This document shows, in pieces, positions 45,236 to 53,791 of a stretch of DNA of 64,000 nucleotides. Position 1 is the first letter of the stretch; each line of letters begins with the position of its first letter. The stretch comes from Polaribacter dokdonensis (GTDB lineage Bacteria; Bacteroidota; Bacteroidia; Flavobacteriales; Flavobacteriaceae). Below the pieces are notes generated by a model that did not search any database, had not been told where the DNA came from, and was given only the letters and a program-made list of their open reading frames with translations. The stretch is from NCBI RefSeq assembly GCF_024362345.1, contig NZ_CP101505.1, positions 2,625,501-2,689,500 of the forward strand, read 5' to 3'. A program made the translations under genes and the position numbers.

Positions 45236-46084
45236 ATGAACTCAAATAAAAACTCGTCGAGAAGACGACTTGAAGGCAAAAATAGTAAGCCTCTAAGTAG
45301 AAAGCCCTCTAACAAAAGAACTTCAAAAAAAGACGCTAATAAGTCGTCTAAACCAGGCCAAACTAATACATCTACAGGAATTCGTTTAAACAAGTATATT
45401 GCAAATTCTGGAGTTTGCTCTAGAAGAGAAGCAGATACGTATATTGAGCATGGAAGTGTAAAAGTGAATGGAAAACTGGTTACAGAAATGGGCTATAAAG
45501 TACAACCAGATGATGTTGTACAGTTTGATGGAACTTCTATTACACCAGAACAGAAAAGGTATATTTTACTAAATAAACCAAAGAATTACATAACAACTAT
45601 GGATGATGATCGTGGAAGAAAAACGGTTATGGATCTTGTTGCAAACGCATCAAAAGAGAGAATTTATCCTGTAGGACGTTTAGATAGAAATACAACAGGT
45701 TTATTATTGTTTACCAATGATGGTGATTTGGCTAAAAAGTTGACACATCCTAAGCATAATGTACGCAAACTATATCATGCATCTTTAGATAAAAAACTAG
45801 ATTTAAAAGATTTAGAAAAATTAAGAGGTGAGGTAATTATCGAAGGTAGAAAGGTGTTTATTGATGCTGTTTCTTATGTTGATGGTCAGCCAAAAACAGA
45901 AATTGGTATCGAAATTCATTCTGGTAGAAACAGAATTGTTAGAAAGATTTTTGAACACGTTGGTTACAAAGTAAATAAATTAGATAGAGTTATTTTTGCT
46001 GAGTTAACTAAGAAAAATTTACCAAGAGGTAGATGGAGAGCTCTAACAAATCAAGAACTGAGCAATTTACAAATGATGAAATAA
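45236..46084 (+). CDS. Pseudouridine synthase, RsuA/RluB/RluF family
   Basis: 282 residues. A basic, Ser/Lys/Asn-rich tail (1-45) precedes an S4 RNA-binding domain (IRLNKYIANSGVCSRREADTY) and the catalytic domain with YPVGRLDRNTTGLLLFTNDG (catalytic Asp in GRLD) and EIHSGRNRIVRKIFEHVGY. It isomerises uridine in ribosomal RNA; the exact position cannot be set, though 23S rRNA (RluB-like) is likely. The basic extension is common in flavobacteria. A terminator follows. Confidence 0.92.
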   Translation: MNSNKNSSRRRLEGKNSKPLSRKPSNKRTSKKDANKSSKPGQTNTSTGIRLNKYIANSGVCSRREADTYIEHGSVKVNGKLVTEMGYKVQPDDVVQFDGTSITPEQKRYILLNKPKNYITTMDDDRGRKTVMDLVANASKERIYPVGRLDRNTTGLLLFTNDGDLAKKLTHPKHNVRKLYHASLDKKLDLKDLEKLRGEVIIEGRKVFIDAVSYVDGQPKTEIGIEIHSGRNRIVRKIFEHVGYKVNKLDRVIFAELTKKNLPRGRWRALTNQELSNLQMMK

Positions 46085-46107
46085 TTTCAAGCATTTAATT
46101 TAGATAT

Positions 46108-46140
46108 AAACCTTTTAAGTATTCCTTAAAAGGTTTTTTT
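46108..46140 (+). terminator. Intrinsic terminator overlapping the hutG stop
   Basis: Stem AACCTTTTAAG / CTTAAAAGGTT with a short loop and a 7-base T run. The last T bases belong to the stop codon of hutG on the other strand (46139-46141). Confidence 0.85.
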
Positions 46141-47104
46141 ATGCCTGTAATACTATGTAATCTACAAGTTTTGCTGCGAGTTGAGCAGTAATATTATCCT
46201 TATCATATTTTGGATTTAATTCTGTAATATCACAAGCAATAACCTTATTACTTTTTAATAAAAAGGTTAAAGCTTGATAGATAAAGTTGGGGGACAATCC
46301 TAATGGTGATGCAGCACTTACGCCAGGAGCAAATGCAGATGAAAAACCATCTAAATCAATGGTGATGTATAAGTGGTTTACCTTTTCTAGAACTGAATTT
46401 AAATTGCATTTTACATTATCTGAAAAGGTTTCACAATCAAAATTTGTGAGGAAAGAAATATTTTTTTGTTTCGCAATTTCAAACAATTCTTTGGTATTAG
46501 ACTGTTGTTGTATTCCAACTGGAAAGTAAACAACATTATCATTTTCTGATAATATTTGATTAAAAGGGGTTCCTGAATTTGGTTGTCTATCTATAACTCT
46601 CAAATCAAAATGAGCATCAAAATTTATAATTCCGATTTTGTTTTTTTGATCATTTGTAAGAGCTCCTTTAATTCCGTTAAATGTAGCGTAAGCAATATCA
46701 TGTCCTCCACCAATTCCTATTGGGAAAATGTTATGGGTAATTAAGTGAGATATTGATTTTGAAAATGCTGCTTGACAATCCTCTAAGTTTTCATCAATAC
46801 AAGTAATATCGCCAAAATCTGTTACTTTTTTATGTGTAAAATGTATAGGTAATTTCCCTAATTTTTGTCTTATAAATTCAGGCCCTTTTTTAGCGCCAAC
46901 TCTCCCTTGGTTTCTTTTTACACCTTCATCACAGGCATAACCTAAGATTCCAAATTGTTTTTTTGTGCTATTTTCTATGGCTGTAATATCCGAAAAAGTA
47001 ATTTTTTCATGCCAATACTGATTAGTATTTTCAGATTCTCTTCCTGAATATAATCTTTTATTTGTTGATTGATATTTGATGTTTAAATCTTTGAAAAAAT
47101 CCAT
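46139..47104 (-). CDS. hutG: Formimidoylglutamase HutG
   Basis: 321 residues of ureohydrolase fold with the metal ligands kept: IGIGGGHDIAYATF, IINFDAHFDLRVID and YITIDLDGFSSAFAPG. It releases formamide and glutamate from N-formimidoyl-L-glutamate, the last step of histidine breakdown. It is the distal gene of hutH-U-I-G, 3 bases after hutI. Compare the arginase-fold protein at 20826, which lacks three of these ligands. Confidence 0.93.
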   Translation of the reverse strand: MDFFKDLNIKYQSTNKRLYSGRESENTNQYWHEKITFSDITAIENSTKKQFGILGYACDEGVKRNQGRVGAKKGPEFIRQKLGKLPIHFTHKKVTDFGDITCIDENLEDCQAAFSKSISHLITHNIFPIGIGGGHDIAYATFNGIKGALTNDQKNKIGIINFDAHFDLRVIDRQPNSGTPFNQILSENDNVVYFPVGIQQQSNTKELFEIAKQKNISFLTNFDCETFSDNVKCNLNSVLEKVNHLYITIDLDGFSSAFAPGVSAASPLGLSPNFIYQALTFLLKSNKVIACDITELNPKYDKDNITAQLAAKLVDYIVLQA

Positions 47105-47107
47105 AGC

Positions 47108-48346
47108 TTAATTTTTAGCTTCTTTCCCTTTTAAATATACTTTATCTACACTATGATTTCCAAAAGAATAAGGAATGTAGTTGTAAGAGTTAATTTCTTT
47201 AGTAAGAATTAAATTTGCCAATTTTCCTCTGGTAATTGAACCTACTTTATCTTGAAGATTCATGGCATAAGCACCATTTATGGTTGCTGCATTTATAGCT
47301 TCTTCTGGTGTCATTTTCATTTTTATACAAGCAGTAGCAACTACAAAATTCATGTTTCCAGAAGGTGTAGAGCCAGGATTGTAATCTGTAGCCAAAGCCA
47401 ATGGTAAACCATGATCAATCATTTTTCTGGCTGGTGTATATGGTATTCCTAAAAAATAAGAGCAACTTGGTAATGCAACTGGCATTGTTTGGGTATTCTT
47501 TAGAGCTTCAATATCTATATCTCTTATTTCTTCTAAATGATCTACAGATAGAACATTATGTTTAATTCCTTCTTGTATGCCTCCAATTGCATTAAACTGA
47601 TTAACATGAATTTTACCTTGTAAACCATATTTTTTACCAGCTTCTAAAATCAGTTTTGTATCATTTACAGAGAAATAACCTTTTTCACAAAAAACGTCTA
47701 TAAAATCGGTTAAATTTTCTTTTTCAATAATAGGTAAAACTTCGTTAATTAATAGTTCTAAATATTCAGGTTTACTATTTTCAAACTCTTTTGGTAATGC
47801 ATGAGCTCCTAAAAATGTTGCCTTAATTTCTATAGGATAATTCTCCTTTAAGTGTTGTATAACACGTAACATTTTAAGCTCGGACTCTTTTGTTAAACCA
47901 TAACCCGATTTAATTTCAACAGCACCTGTTCCTAACAGAATTATTTCTTCTAAACGTTTTTTACTTTGCTTATAAAGTTCATCTTCTGAAGTTGCTTGTA
48001 ATTTCTTTGCCGAATTTAAAATACCACCTCCATTTTCTGCAATTTCGTTGTAGGTAAGTCCTTTAATTCTATCTACAAATTCACCTTCTCTATTTCCAGC
48101 ATAAACAAGATGTGTGTGTGAATCGCACCAAGAAGGTAAAATCATTCTACCTGTTGCATCTACAATTTCAGCATCGATATTTGGACAATCTTCCATTGTT
48201 CCAAAATCTTTTATAATGCCATTTTTAACTAGTAAAAAAGCATTTTTCAAGGTTGGTAAAACACACATTTCTTTACCAGAAATAAAGTCGATTTTATCTT
48301 CTCTAACCTGAAGTAATTCTTTGATGTTTTTAAAAAGTATTTGCAT
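47108..48346 (-). CDS. hutI: Imidazolonepropionase
   Basis: 412 residues of amidohydrolase fold: metal motif WCDSHTHLVYAGNREGE (HxH), substrate and metal residues in TFLGAHALPKE, IHVNQFNAIGG and LSVDHLEEI, and LALATDYNPGSTPSGNM near the C terminus with the last Asp ligand. It opens the imidazolone ring to give formimidoylglutamate. It shares one base with the hutU stop and lies 3 bases before hutG. Confidence 0.96.
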   Translation of the reverse strand: MQILFKNIKELLQVREDKIDFISGKEMCVLPTLKNAFLLVKNGIIKDFGTMEDCPNIDAEIVDATGRMILPSWCDSHTHLVYAGNREGEFVDRIKGLTYNEIAENGGGILNSAKKLQATSEDELYKQSKKRLEEIILLGTGAVEIKSGYGLTKESELKMLRVIQHLKENYPIEIKATFLGAHALPKEFENSKPEYLELLINEVLPIIEKENLTDFIDVFCEKGYFSVNDTKLILEAGKKYGLQGKIHVNQFNAIGGIQEGIKHNVLSVDHLEEIRDIDIEALKNTQTMPVALPSCSYFLGIPYTPARKMIDHGLPLALATDYNPGSTPSGNMNFVVATACIKMKMTPEEAINAATINGAYAMNLQDKVGSITRGKLANLILTKEINSYNYIPYSFGNHSVDKVYLKGKEAKN

Positions 48347-50349
48347 TAGAAAAGATTTTTTAAATGATTTTCATCTACTAAATTAGGTAAAGTAACTTTT
48401 AGGTTAGGTGTTCTTTCCATTTCTCTTTTAATAGCAAAAATAGCTTCATCATTTCTTGCCCAACTTCTTCTAGCTATTCCATTATTAACATCGTAAAAGA
48501 GCATGTTTTTTAGCTTTTTATCTGCTTCTGCTGTACCATCTAAAAGCATTCCAAAACCTCCATTAATAACTTCTCCCCAACCAACTCCACCTCCATTGTG
48601 AATAGAAACCCAAGTTGCACCTCTAAAACTATCACCAATTACATTATGAATAGCCATATCTGCAGTGAATTTACTGCCATCATAAATGTTAGAAGTTTCT
48701 CTAAAGGGCGAATCTGTTCCACTTACATCATGATGATCTCTACCTAAAATTATTGGACCAATTGTTTTGTTTTTTATTGCTTTATTAAAAGCTTTTGCAA
48801 TTTCTATTCTGCCTTCTGCATCTGCATATAATATTCTGGCTTTAGAGCCAACTACCATTTTATTAGACTTGGCATTTTCAATCCAAGTGATATTGTCTTG
48901 CATTTGTAATTGGATTTCTGAAGGTGCTTTTTTCATCAATCTTCGTAAAACAAGTGCAGCAATTTCATCGGTTTTATCTAAATCTTTTTGATTACCTGAA
49001 GCACAAACCCATCTAAAAGGACCAAAACCATAATCAAAGCACATTGGACCTAAAATATCTTGAATGTATGATGGATATTTAAAATCGATATTATTAGTAT
49101 CCATAACATCTGCACCAGCTCTTGAAGCTTCTAGTAAAAAAGCGTTTCCATAATCGAAAAAGTAAGTTCCTTTTTTAACGTGATTATTAATAGTTTTTGC
49201 GTGTCTTACTAAAGATTCTTGAACCTTTTCTTTAAATAAATCTGGATTTTCTTTGATGAGAATATTTGCTTTGTCATAACTTAAATCTGCAGGATAATAA
49301 CCTCCTGTCCATGGAATATGAAGTGAGGTTTGATCTGATCCAATATGAATAAAAATATTTTCTTTATCAAATTTTTCCCAAACATCTATTACATTTCCTA
49401 TATAAGCTATAGAAATAACTTCATTATTTTCTTGTGCTTTTTTAGTGATTTGTACAAGTATATTTATGTCATCAATTAGAATATCTACCCAACCTTGTTG
49501 ATGTCTTTTTATGGCAGCTTTTCTGTTTACTTCTGCACAAATTGTAATGCAACCAGCAATATTACCTGCTTTTGGTTGTGCACCACTCATGCCTCCTAAA
49601 CCTGCAGTTAAAAATATCTTTCCATTCGGATTTTCATCAGGTTTCAAAATTTTTCGAAAAGCATTCATTACAGTAATTGTAGTGCCATGTACTATGCCTT
49701 GTGGGCCTATGTACATAAAAGATCCTGCAGTCATTTGGCCATATTGAGTTACACCTAAAGCATTAAATTTTTCCCAATCATTAGGTTTTGAGTAGTTAGG
49801 AATCATCATTCCATTTGTAACTACAACTCTTGGCGCATTTTTGCTGGATGGAAATAAACCCATTGGATGACCTGAGTACAAATGCAAGGTTTGTTCGTTA
49901 GTCATTATCGCCAAATATTGCATTACCAATAGATATTGAGCCCAGTTTTGAAATACAGCTCCATTACCACCATAAGTTATCAATTCTTCTGGATGTTGTG
50001 CAACATCAGGATTTAAATTATTCTGAATCATTAACATTAAAGCAGCTGCTTGTTTCGTTTTGGCTGGATATTCTGAAATGGCTCTAGCATATATTTTATG
50101 CTTTGGTTTAAAGCGAAACATATATATTCTTCCATATTCTATCAACTCAGATGCAAATTCAACAGCTAGTTCTTGATGCCATGCTTTTGGGAAATAACGC
50201 AAGGCATTTTTTATTGCCAATTGCTTTTCTGAAGTAGTTAAAATATCTTTTCTTTTAGGAGCTCTATTTGTGCTTTCTAAATCCTTAATCTTTGGAGGTA
50301 AAATAGCAGGGATTCCTTGTAAAATTTCTTCTTTAAAAGTCATAGCCAT
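48346..50349 (-). CDS. hutU: Urocanate hydratase (urocanase)
   Basis: 667 residues, about 100 longer than the Pseudomonas/Bacillus enzyme, as is common for Bacteroidota. Urocanase signatures include TAGLGGMSGAQPKAGNIAG, the NAD-binding region with IAYIGNVIDVWEKF, and FDYGFGPFRWVCASG, holding the conserved Cys. It hydrates urocanate to imidazolone propionate with tightly bound NAD. It follows hutH with no gap and overlaps hutI by one base. Confidence 0.96.
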   Translation of the reverse strand: MAMTFKEEILQGIPAILPPKIKDLESTNRAPKRKDILTTSEKQLAIKNALRYFPKAWHQELAVEFASELIEYGRIYMFRFKPKHKIYARAISEYPAKTKQAAALMLMIQNNLNPDVAQHPEELITYGGNGAVFQNWAQYLLVMQYLAIMTNEQTLHLYSGHPMGLFPSSKNAPRVVVTNGMMIPNYSKPNDWEKFNALGVTQYGQMTAGSFMYIGPQGIVHGTTITVMNAFRKILKPDENPNGKIFLTAGLGGMSGAQPKAGNIAGCITICAEVNRKAAIKRHQQGWVDILIDDINILVQITKKAQENNEVISIAYIGNVIDVWEKFDKENIFIHIGSDQTSLHIPWTGGYYPADLSYDKANILIKENPDLFKEKVQESLVRHAKTINNHVKKGTYFFDYGNAFLLEASRAGADVMDTNNIDFKYPSYIQDILGPMCFDYGFGPFRWVCASGNQKDLDKTDEIAALVLRRLMKKAPSEIQLQMQDNITWIENAKSNKMVVGSKARILYADAEGRIEIAKAFNKAIKNKTIGPIILGRDHHDVSGTDSPFRETSNIYDGSKFTADMAIHNVIGDSFRGATWVSIHNGGGVGWGEVINGGFGMLLDGTAEADKKLKNMLFYDVNNGIARRSWARNDEAIFAIKREMERTPNLKVTLPNLVDENHLKNLF

Positions 50350-51840
50350 TTATTTAACAATTATTGCTTTGTTCTTTACTAACTGAATCATAGCACTGAT
50401 GTCATTTTTTAACAAGCGATCGTCTTCTAGTTTTTTTACTTTTGATCTAATAATTTTGTAGTTTTCTTCAATTATTTTAGAGAAGGTATTAGGTCTTCTA
50501 AATTCTAAAGCTTGTGCAGCATATAACAGCTCAATAGCTAAAATTTTATCTAAATTTTCTAAAATTTGATTTAATTTTCTTCCAGATATGCTACCCATAG
50601 AAACATGATCTTCTTGGCCTAAAGAAGTTGGAATACTATCTGCAGAAGGAGGAAAGCAAAGTGATTTATTCTCAGTAACCAAAGCTGCTGTAGTGTATTG
50701 AGGAATCATAAAACCTGAATTTAACCCTCCACTTTTGGTTAATAATCTTGGTAAACCGTATTTGCCTTCTAATAATAAATAACAACGTCTGTCTGCAATA
50801 TTTCCTAATTCAGAGGCAGCAATTGAGCAATAATCTAGAGCCATGGCTAAGGGTTGTCCATGAAAGTTGCCACCAGAAATAGCTTCAGTTTCACTTAAAA
50901 TTATTGGGTTGTCAGTTACAGAATTCATTTCAATTTCTGCCAATTCTAATAAATGATAAAAAGCATTTCTAGAAGCTCCATGAACTTGAGGAATACATCT
51001 CATAGAATAAGGATCTTGAACTCGCTCACAGTTTTCATGTGAAGTTATATTTTGAGAATCTTTGAATAAAATTCTCATTCTTTCAGCTACTTTTATGCTG
51101 CCTTTAAAAGGTCTTATTGCATGTAATTCTGGTTTAAAGGGAGATGAACTACCTTTATAACCTTCAATGCTCATTGCTCCACAAACATCAGCTAAATCTA
51201 ATAAGTACTCCATTTTTGTAAGTCCAGCAATAGTATGTGCTAAAATAAATTGAGTTCCGTTAATCAAACCTAGGCCCTCTTTGGCTTCTAATTCAATTGT
51301 ATTTAAATTGTAAGTTTCTAGAATTTCACCTGCAGAATATATTTCATCATTAATCCAAAATTCACCTTCACCAATTAAAGGTAAAAACAAATGAGAAAGA
51401 GGGGCTAAATCACCAGAAGCACCAACAGAACCTTGTTTGGGCACAGTTGGTAATAAATCATTTTCTATAAAAAATATAATACGTTCTATAACTTCTAAAC
51501 GAACGCCAGAAAATCCTTGGCAAAGTGCATGTACTTTACAAATCATCATTAATTTAGATAAATGCCTATCTATATTTTCTCCAACACCAACAGCATGTGT
51601 AATTAAAAGATTTTTTTGAAGTAAGTTGGTTTCTTCTTTCGAAATTTTCACATCACAAAGAGGACCAAAACCAGTATTTATGCCATAAACAACCTTATCA
51701 CTATTAGTGATTGCAGTTACTTTATTTCTGCAGTTAATTATTTTTTCTTCAGCTTCATTGGTAATTACACCTTTTAAAGTGCCATTTGCAATTTCATTTA
51801 CACTTTTTAAGGTTAGTAAATCTATTCCGTATTTGAACAT
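50350..51840 (-). CDS. hutH: Histidine ammonia-lyase
   Basis: 496 residues. The self-forming MIO cofactor triad is Ala141-Ser142-Gly143 in GSVGASGDLAPLSH; VYGINTGFGPL carries the catalytic Tyr, and RCIPQVHGASRNAFY and ISGGNFHGQPLAMA are also family marks. It removes ammonia from histidine to give urocanate. It is first in the hutHUIG operon, whose only spacing before it is a 77-base gap shared with a divergent LysR gene. TAACTTTG (minus, 51866-51873) is a likely -7 box. Confidence 0.97.
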   Translation of the reverse strand: MFKYGIDLLTLKSVNEIANGTLKGVITNEAEEKIINCRNKVTAITNSDKVVYGINTGFGPLCDVKISKEETNLLQKNLLITHAVGVGENIDRHLSKLMMICKVHALCQGFSGVRLEVIERIIFFIENDLLPTVPKQGSVGASGDLAPLSHLFLPLIGEGEFWINDEIYSAGEILETYNLNTIELEAKEGLGLINGTQFILAHTIAGLTKMEYLLDLADVCGAMSIEGYKGSSSPFKPELHAIRPFKGSIKVAERMRILFKDSQNITSHENCERVQDPYSMRCIPQVHGASRNAFYHLLELAEIEMNSVTDNPIILSETEAISGGNFHGQPLAMALDYCSIAASELGNIADRRCYLLLEGKYGLPRLLTKSGGLNSGFMIPQYTTAALVTENKSLCFPPSADSIPTSLGQEDHVSMGSISGRKLNQILENLDKILAIELLYAAQALEFRRPNTFSKIIEENYKIIRSKVKKLEDDRLLKNDISAMIQLVKNKAIIVK

Positions 51841-51854
51841 TGTGTTATTTTCTG

Positions 51855-51885
51855 TTGGGTTGCTACAAAGTTATAATTACTTTTG
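51855..51885 (+). promoter_or_regulatory. Promoter of the LysR-type regulator gene (TTG-N20-TACTTTTG)
   Basis: TTG at 51855-51857 and TACTTTTG at 51878-51885 are exactly 20 bases apart, 32 bases before the LysR start. The -7 box of hutH on the other strand (complement of 51866-51873) lies inside it, so the two promoters overlap. Confidence 0.6.
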
Positions 51886-51894
51886 ATGCTTTAT

Positions 51895-51909
51895 AATATC
51901 ATTTATATT
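51895..51909. promoter_or_regulatory. Possible LysR operator in the hut intergenic region
   Basis: AATAT-CATTT-ATATT is a 5+5 dyad with a 5-base centre between the LysR gene and its promoter box. LysR-type proteins bind such AT-rich dyads, but the short arms could arise by chance in this DNA. Confidence 0.3.
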
Positions 51910-51917
51910 GTTAAATA

Positions 51918-52802
51918 ATGCTTGTAGGTTATCAAATAGAATTACGTCATATAAAATATTTTTTGGCAGTTGCTGAAGAATTACATTTTAGAAAAGCAGC
52001 CGAAAAACTGTTTATTTCTCAACCTGGTTTAAGCAGGCAGATTAAAATATTAGAAGAAGAGTTAGGAGTTGTTCTTTTTGAAAGAAATAATAGAAATGTA
52101 GTTTTAACTGCTGTTGGAGAATATTTAAAAGTAGAATTATCAAATCAAATAAAGATGCTTGCCAACACTTTAGATAGCGCAAAATTATTACAAGAAGGTA
52201 AGAAGGGAGATTTGAAAATAGGTTATGTAGGATCTGCAATGCAGGATGTAATTCCGAAGTTATTAATAAACTTTGAAAAGGATAATCCAAATGTATTATT
52301 TGATTTAAAAGAGCTAGATAATAAAAAACAAATAGACGATTTATTGTCACTTTCTATTGATGTTGGGTTTGTGAGATTAAGAAGAATTCCTAGAGATTTA
52401 GAAATTAGAACGGTTTTAAACGAACATTTTTGTTTGGTACTCCCCAAAAATCATCCTATAAATAAGTCTAATTTTACAAGTTTGTTAGATGTTAAAGAAG
52501 CTTCTTTTATTTTATTCGATGCCAAATACAGTGCTTCTTATCATGAGAAAGTGATGCAGATTTTTGATGATTGTGGTTTTACTCCCATAGTTTCTCACAA
52601 TACCATACATTCTAGTTCTATTTTTAAATTAGTAGAAAATAATTTTGGAATATCTATTGTACCAAAATCACTAGCCAAGAAAGAGGGCTATAAGATTAAG
52701 TTTATTGAATTAGATATGATTCCTCAAAAAACAAAGTTATCTGTTGTTTGGAATAAAAAGAATACCAATCCTATTTTACAAGAATTTTTAAGGCTTATAT
52801 AG
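51918..52802 (+). CDS. LysR-family transcriptional regulator, probable hut regulator
   Basis: 294 residues: N-terminal winged helix (IELRHIKYFLAVAEELHFRK; LFISQPGLSRQIKILEEELG) and a LysR substrate domain (about 95-290) with LKIGYVGSAM opening and a central VGFVRLRRIPRDLEIRTVL. It is transcribed away from hutHUIG across 77 bases, the classical layout for a LysR protein that controls its neighbour. The inducer is probably urocanate or histidine, by inference. A bidirectional terminator and tRNA-Phe follow. Confidence 0.92.
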   Translation: MLVGYQIELRHIKYFLAVAEELHFRKAAEKLFISQPGLSRQIKILEEELGVVLFERNNRNVVLTAVGEYLKVELSNQIKMLANTLDSAKLLQEGKKGDLKIGYVGSAMQDVIPKLLINFEKDNPNVLFDLKELDNKKQIDDLLSLSIDVGFVRLRRIPRDLEIRTVLNEHFCLVLPKNHPINKSNFTSLLDVKEASFILFDAKYSASYHEKVMQIFDDCGFTPIVSHNTIHSSSIFKLVENNFGISIVPKSLAKKEGYKIKFIELDMIPQKTKLSVVWNKKNTNPILQEFLRLI

Positions 52803-52854
52803 TTTAGATATCAACAAGTTAAATGTTTTTTAATTAGGAAACGTTGTAAATGCA

Positions 52855-52886
52855 AAAACCCTGTAAACAAAAGTTTACAGGGTTTT
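52855..52886. terminator. Bidirectional terminator between LysR gene and tRNA-Phe
   Basis: A perfect 14-base-pair stem AAAACCCTGTAAAC / GTTTACAGGGTTTT with loop AAAA, T runs on either side. It starts 5 bases past the tRNA 3' end on the minus strand. Confidence 0.9.
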
Positions 52887-52890
52887 AATG

Positions 52891-52963
52891 TGGTACCTCC
52901 AGGAATCGAACCAGGGACACAAGGATTTTCAGTCCTTTGCTCTACCAACTGAGCTAAGGTACC
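52891..52963 (-). tRNA. tRNA-Phe (anticodon GAA)
   Basis: On the minus strand the sequence folds as a standard 73-base tRNA: acceptor GGTACCT / AGGTACC with discriminator A, D arm GCTC-AGTTGGTAGA-GC, anticodon arm AAGGA-CTGAAAA-TCCTT giving anticodon GAA, and T arm CCTGG-TTCGATT-CCTGG. The variable loop is GTGTC. CCA is not encoded, as usual in this group. TATATTTG at 52981-52988 on the same strand is a likely -7 box. Confidence 0.97.
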
Positions 52964-52980
52964 ATTACCATTAGCGGATG

Positions 52981-52988
52981 CAAATATA
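52981..52988 (-). promoter_or_regulatory. Candidate -7 box of tRNA-Phe
   Basis: TATATTTG on the minus strand fits TAnnTTTG, 17 bases before the tRNA 5' end. Confidence 0.4.
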
Positions 52989-53034
52989 AAATGTTTTTTT
53001 ACATCTCCTACATAAAATTGAAAAAAATGTGTTG

Positions 53035-53042
53035 TATTTTTG
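53035..53042 (+). promoter_or_regulatory. Candidate -7 box of the coaX operon
   Basis: TATTTTTG fits TAnnTTTG, 20 bases before the coaX start. The nearest TTG is only 14 bases upstream. Confidence 0.4.
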
Positions 53043-53062
53043 AAATTCATTAAATTTCAAGA

Positions 53063-53791
53063 ATGAATTTAGCTATCGATGTTGGTAATACAAGAGTAAA
53101 AGCGGCTGTCTTTGAGGGGGATAAGCTTCTAGTGATTCAATATTTTAAAAGAGAAGAAATAATTATAGAACTCAAAAAAATATTTAAAACCTATCAAATT
53201 AAAGAGGCTATAATTGCAAATGTAGCATCAGTTTCATCAGAAGTTCTAGAAGAAATCAATAATATTGTCAGACTAACAAGAGTAAATTCTATAATGAAAT
53301 TACCATTTATCAATAAGTATGCTACTCCTCATACTTTAGGTTTAGATAGACTAGCGCTTGTTTTTGGTGCAGTTTTAAAATACGAGAATCAAAATACGCT
53401 TATTATAGATGCAGGTACTTGTATTACTTATGATTTTGTAGATAAAGAAAATAAGTATTTTGGAGGTGCAATTTCTCCAGGACTAGAAATGAGGTACAAA
53501 TCTTTAAATCATTTTACTTCAAAATTACCATTGCTAGAGGTTGCTATTCCAAATCAATTTGTTGGTAACAGTACAAAAGAAAGTATTCATTCAGGTGTTG
53601 TTAATGGGCTTTTACAAGAAATTGAGGGCGTCATTTCTCAATACAAAAACAAATATTCAGATTTAACAGTTGTTTTAACAGGAGGAGATACAAATTTCTT
53701 GTCAAAACAATTAAAAAGTAGCATATTTGCCAATCAAAATTTTCTCCTAGAAGGATTAAATAGAATACTTATTTTTAACAATAACAAATGA
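53063..53791 (+). CDS. coaX: Type III pantothenate kinase
   Basis: 242 residues of ASKHA fold: MNLAIDVGNTRVKAAVF (phosphate-1), TLGLDRLALVFGAV, IIDAGTCITYDFVD (with the catalytic Asp) and GGAISPGLEMRYKSLNHFT. It makes phosphopantothenate, the first step to coenzyme A; type III enzymes need a monovalent cation and resist feedback by CoA. Its stop overlaps the next start by 4 bases (ATGA). Other genes downstream concern the envelope, so linkage is likely historical. Confidence 0.95.
   Translation: MNLAIDVGNTRVKAAVFEGDKLLVIQYFKREEIIIELKKIFKTYQIKEAIIANVASVSSEVLEEINNIVRLTRVNSIMKLPFINKYATPHTLGLDRLALVFGAVLKYENQNTLIIDAGTCITYDFVDKENKYFGGAISPGLEMRYKSLNHFTSKLPLLEVAIPNQFVGNSTKESIHSGVVNGLLQEIEGVISQYKNKYSDLTVVLTGGDTNFLSKQLKSSIFANQNFLLEGLNRILIFNNNK

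Noticed and set aside
52811..53050. A 79-codon minus-strand frame across the tRNA-Phe gene
   Set aside because: It is a translation of the tRNA and its terminator; the tRNA fold explains the conservation.
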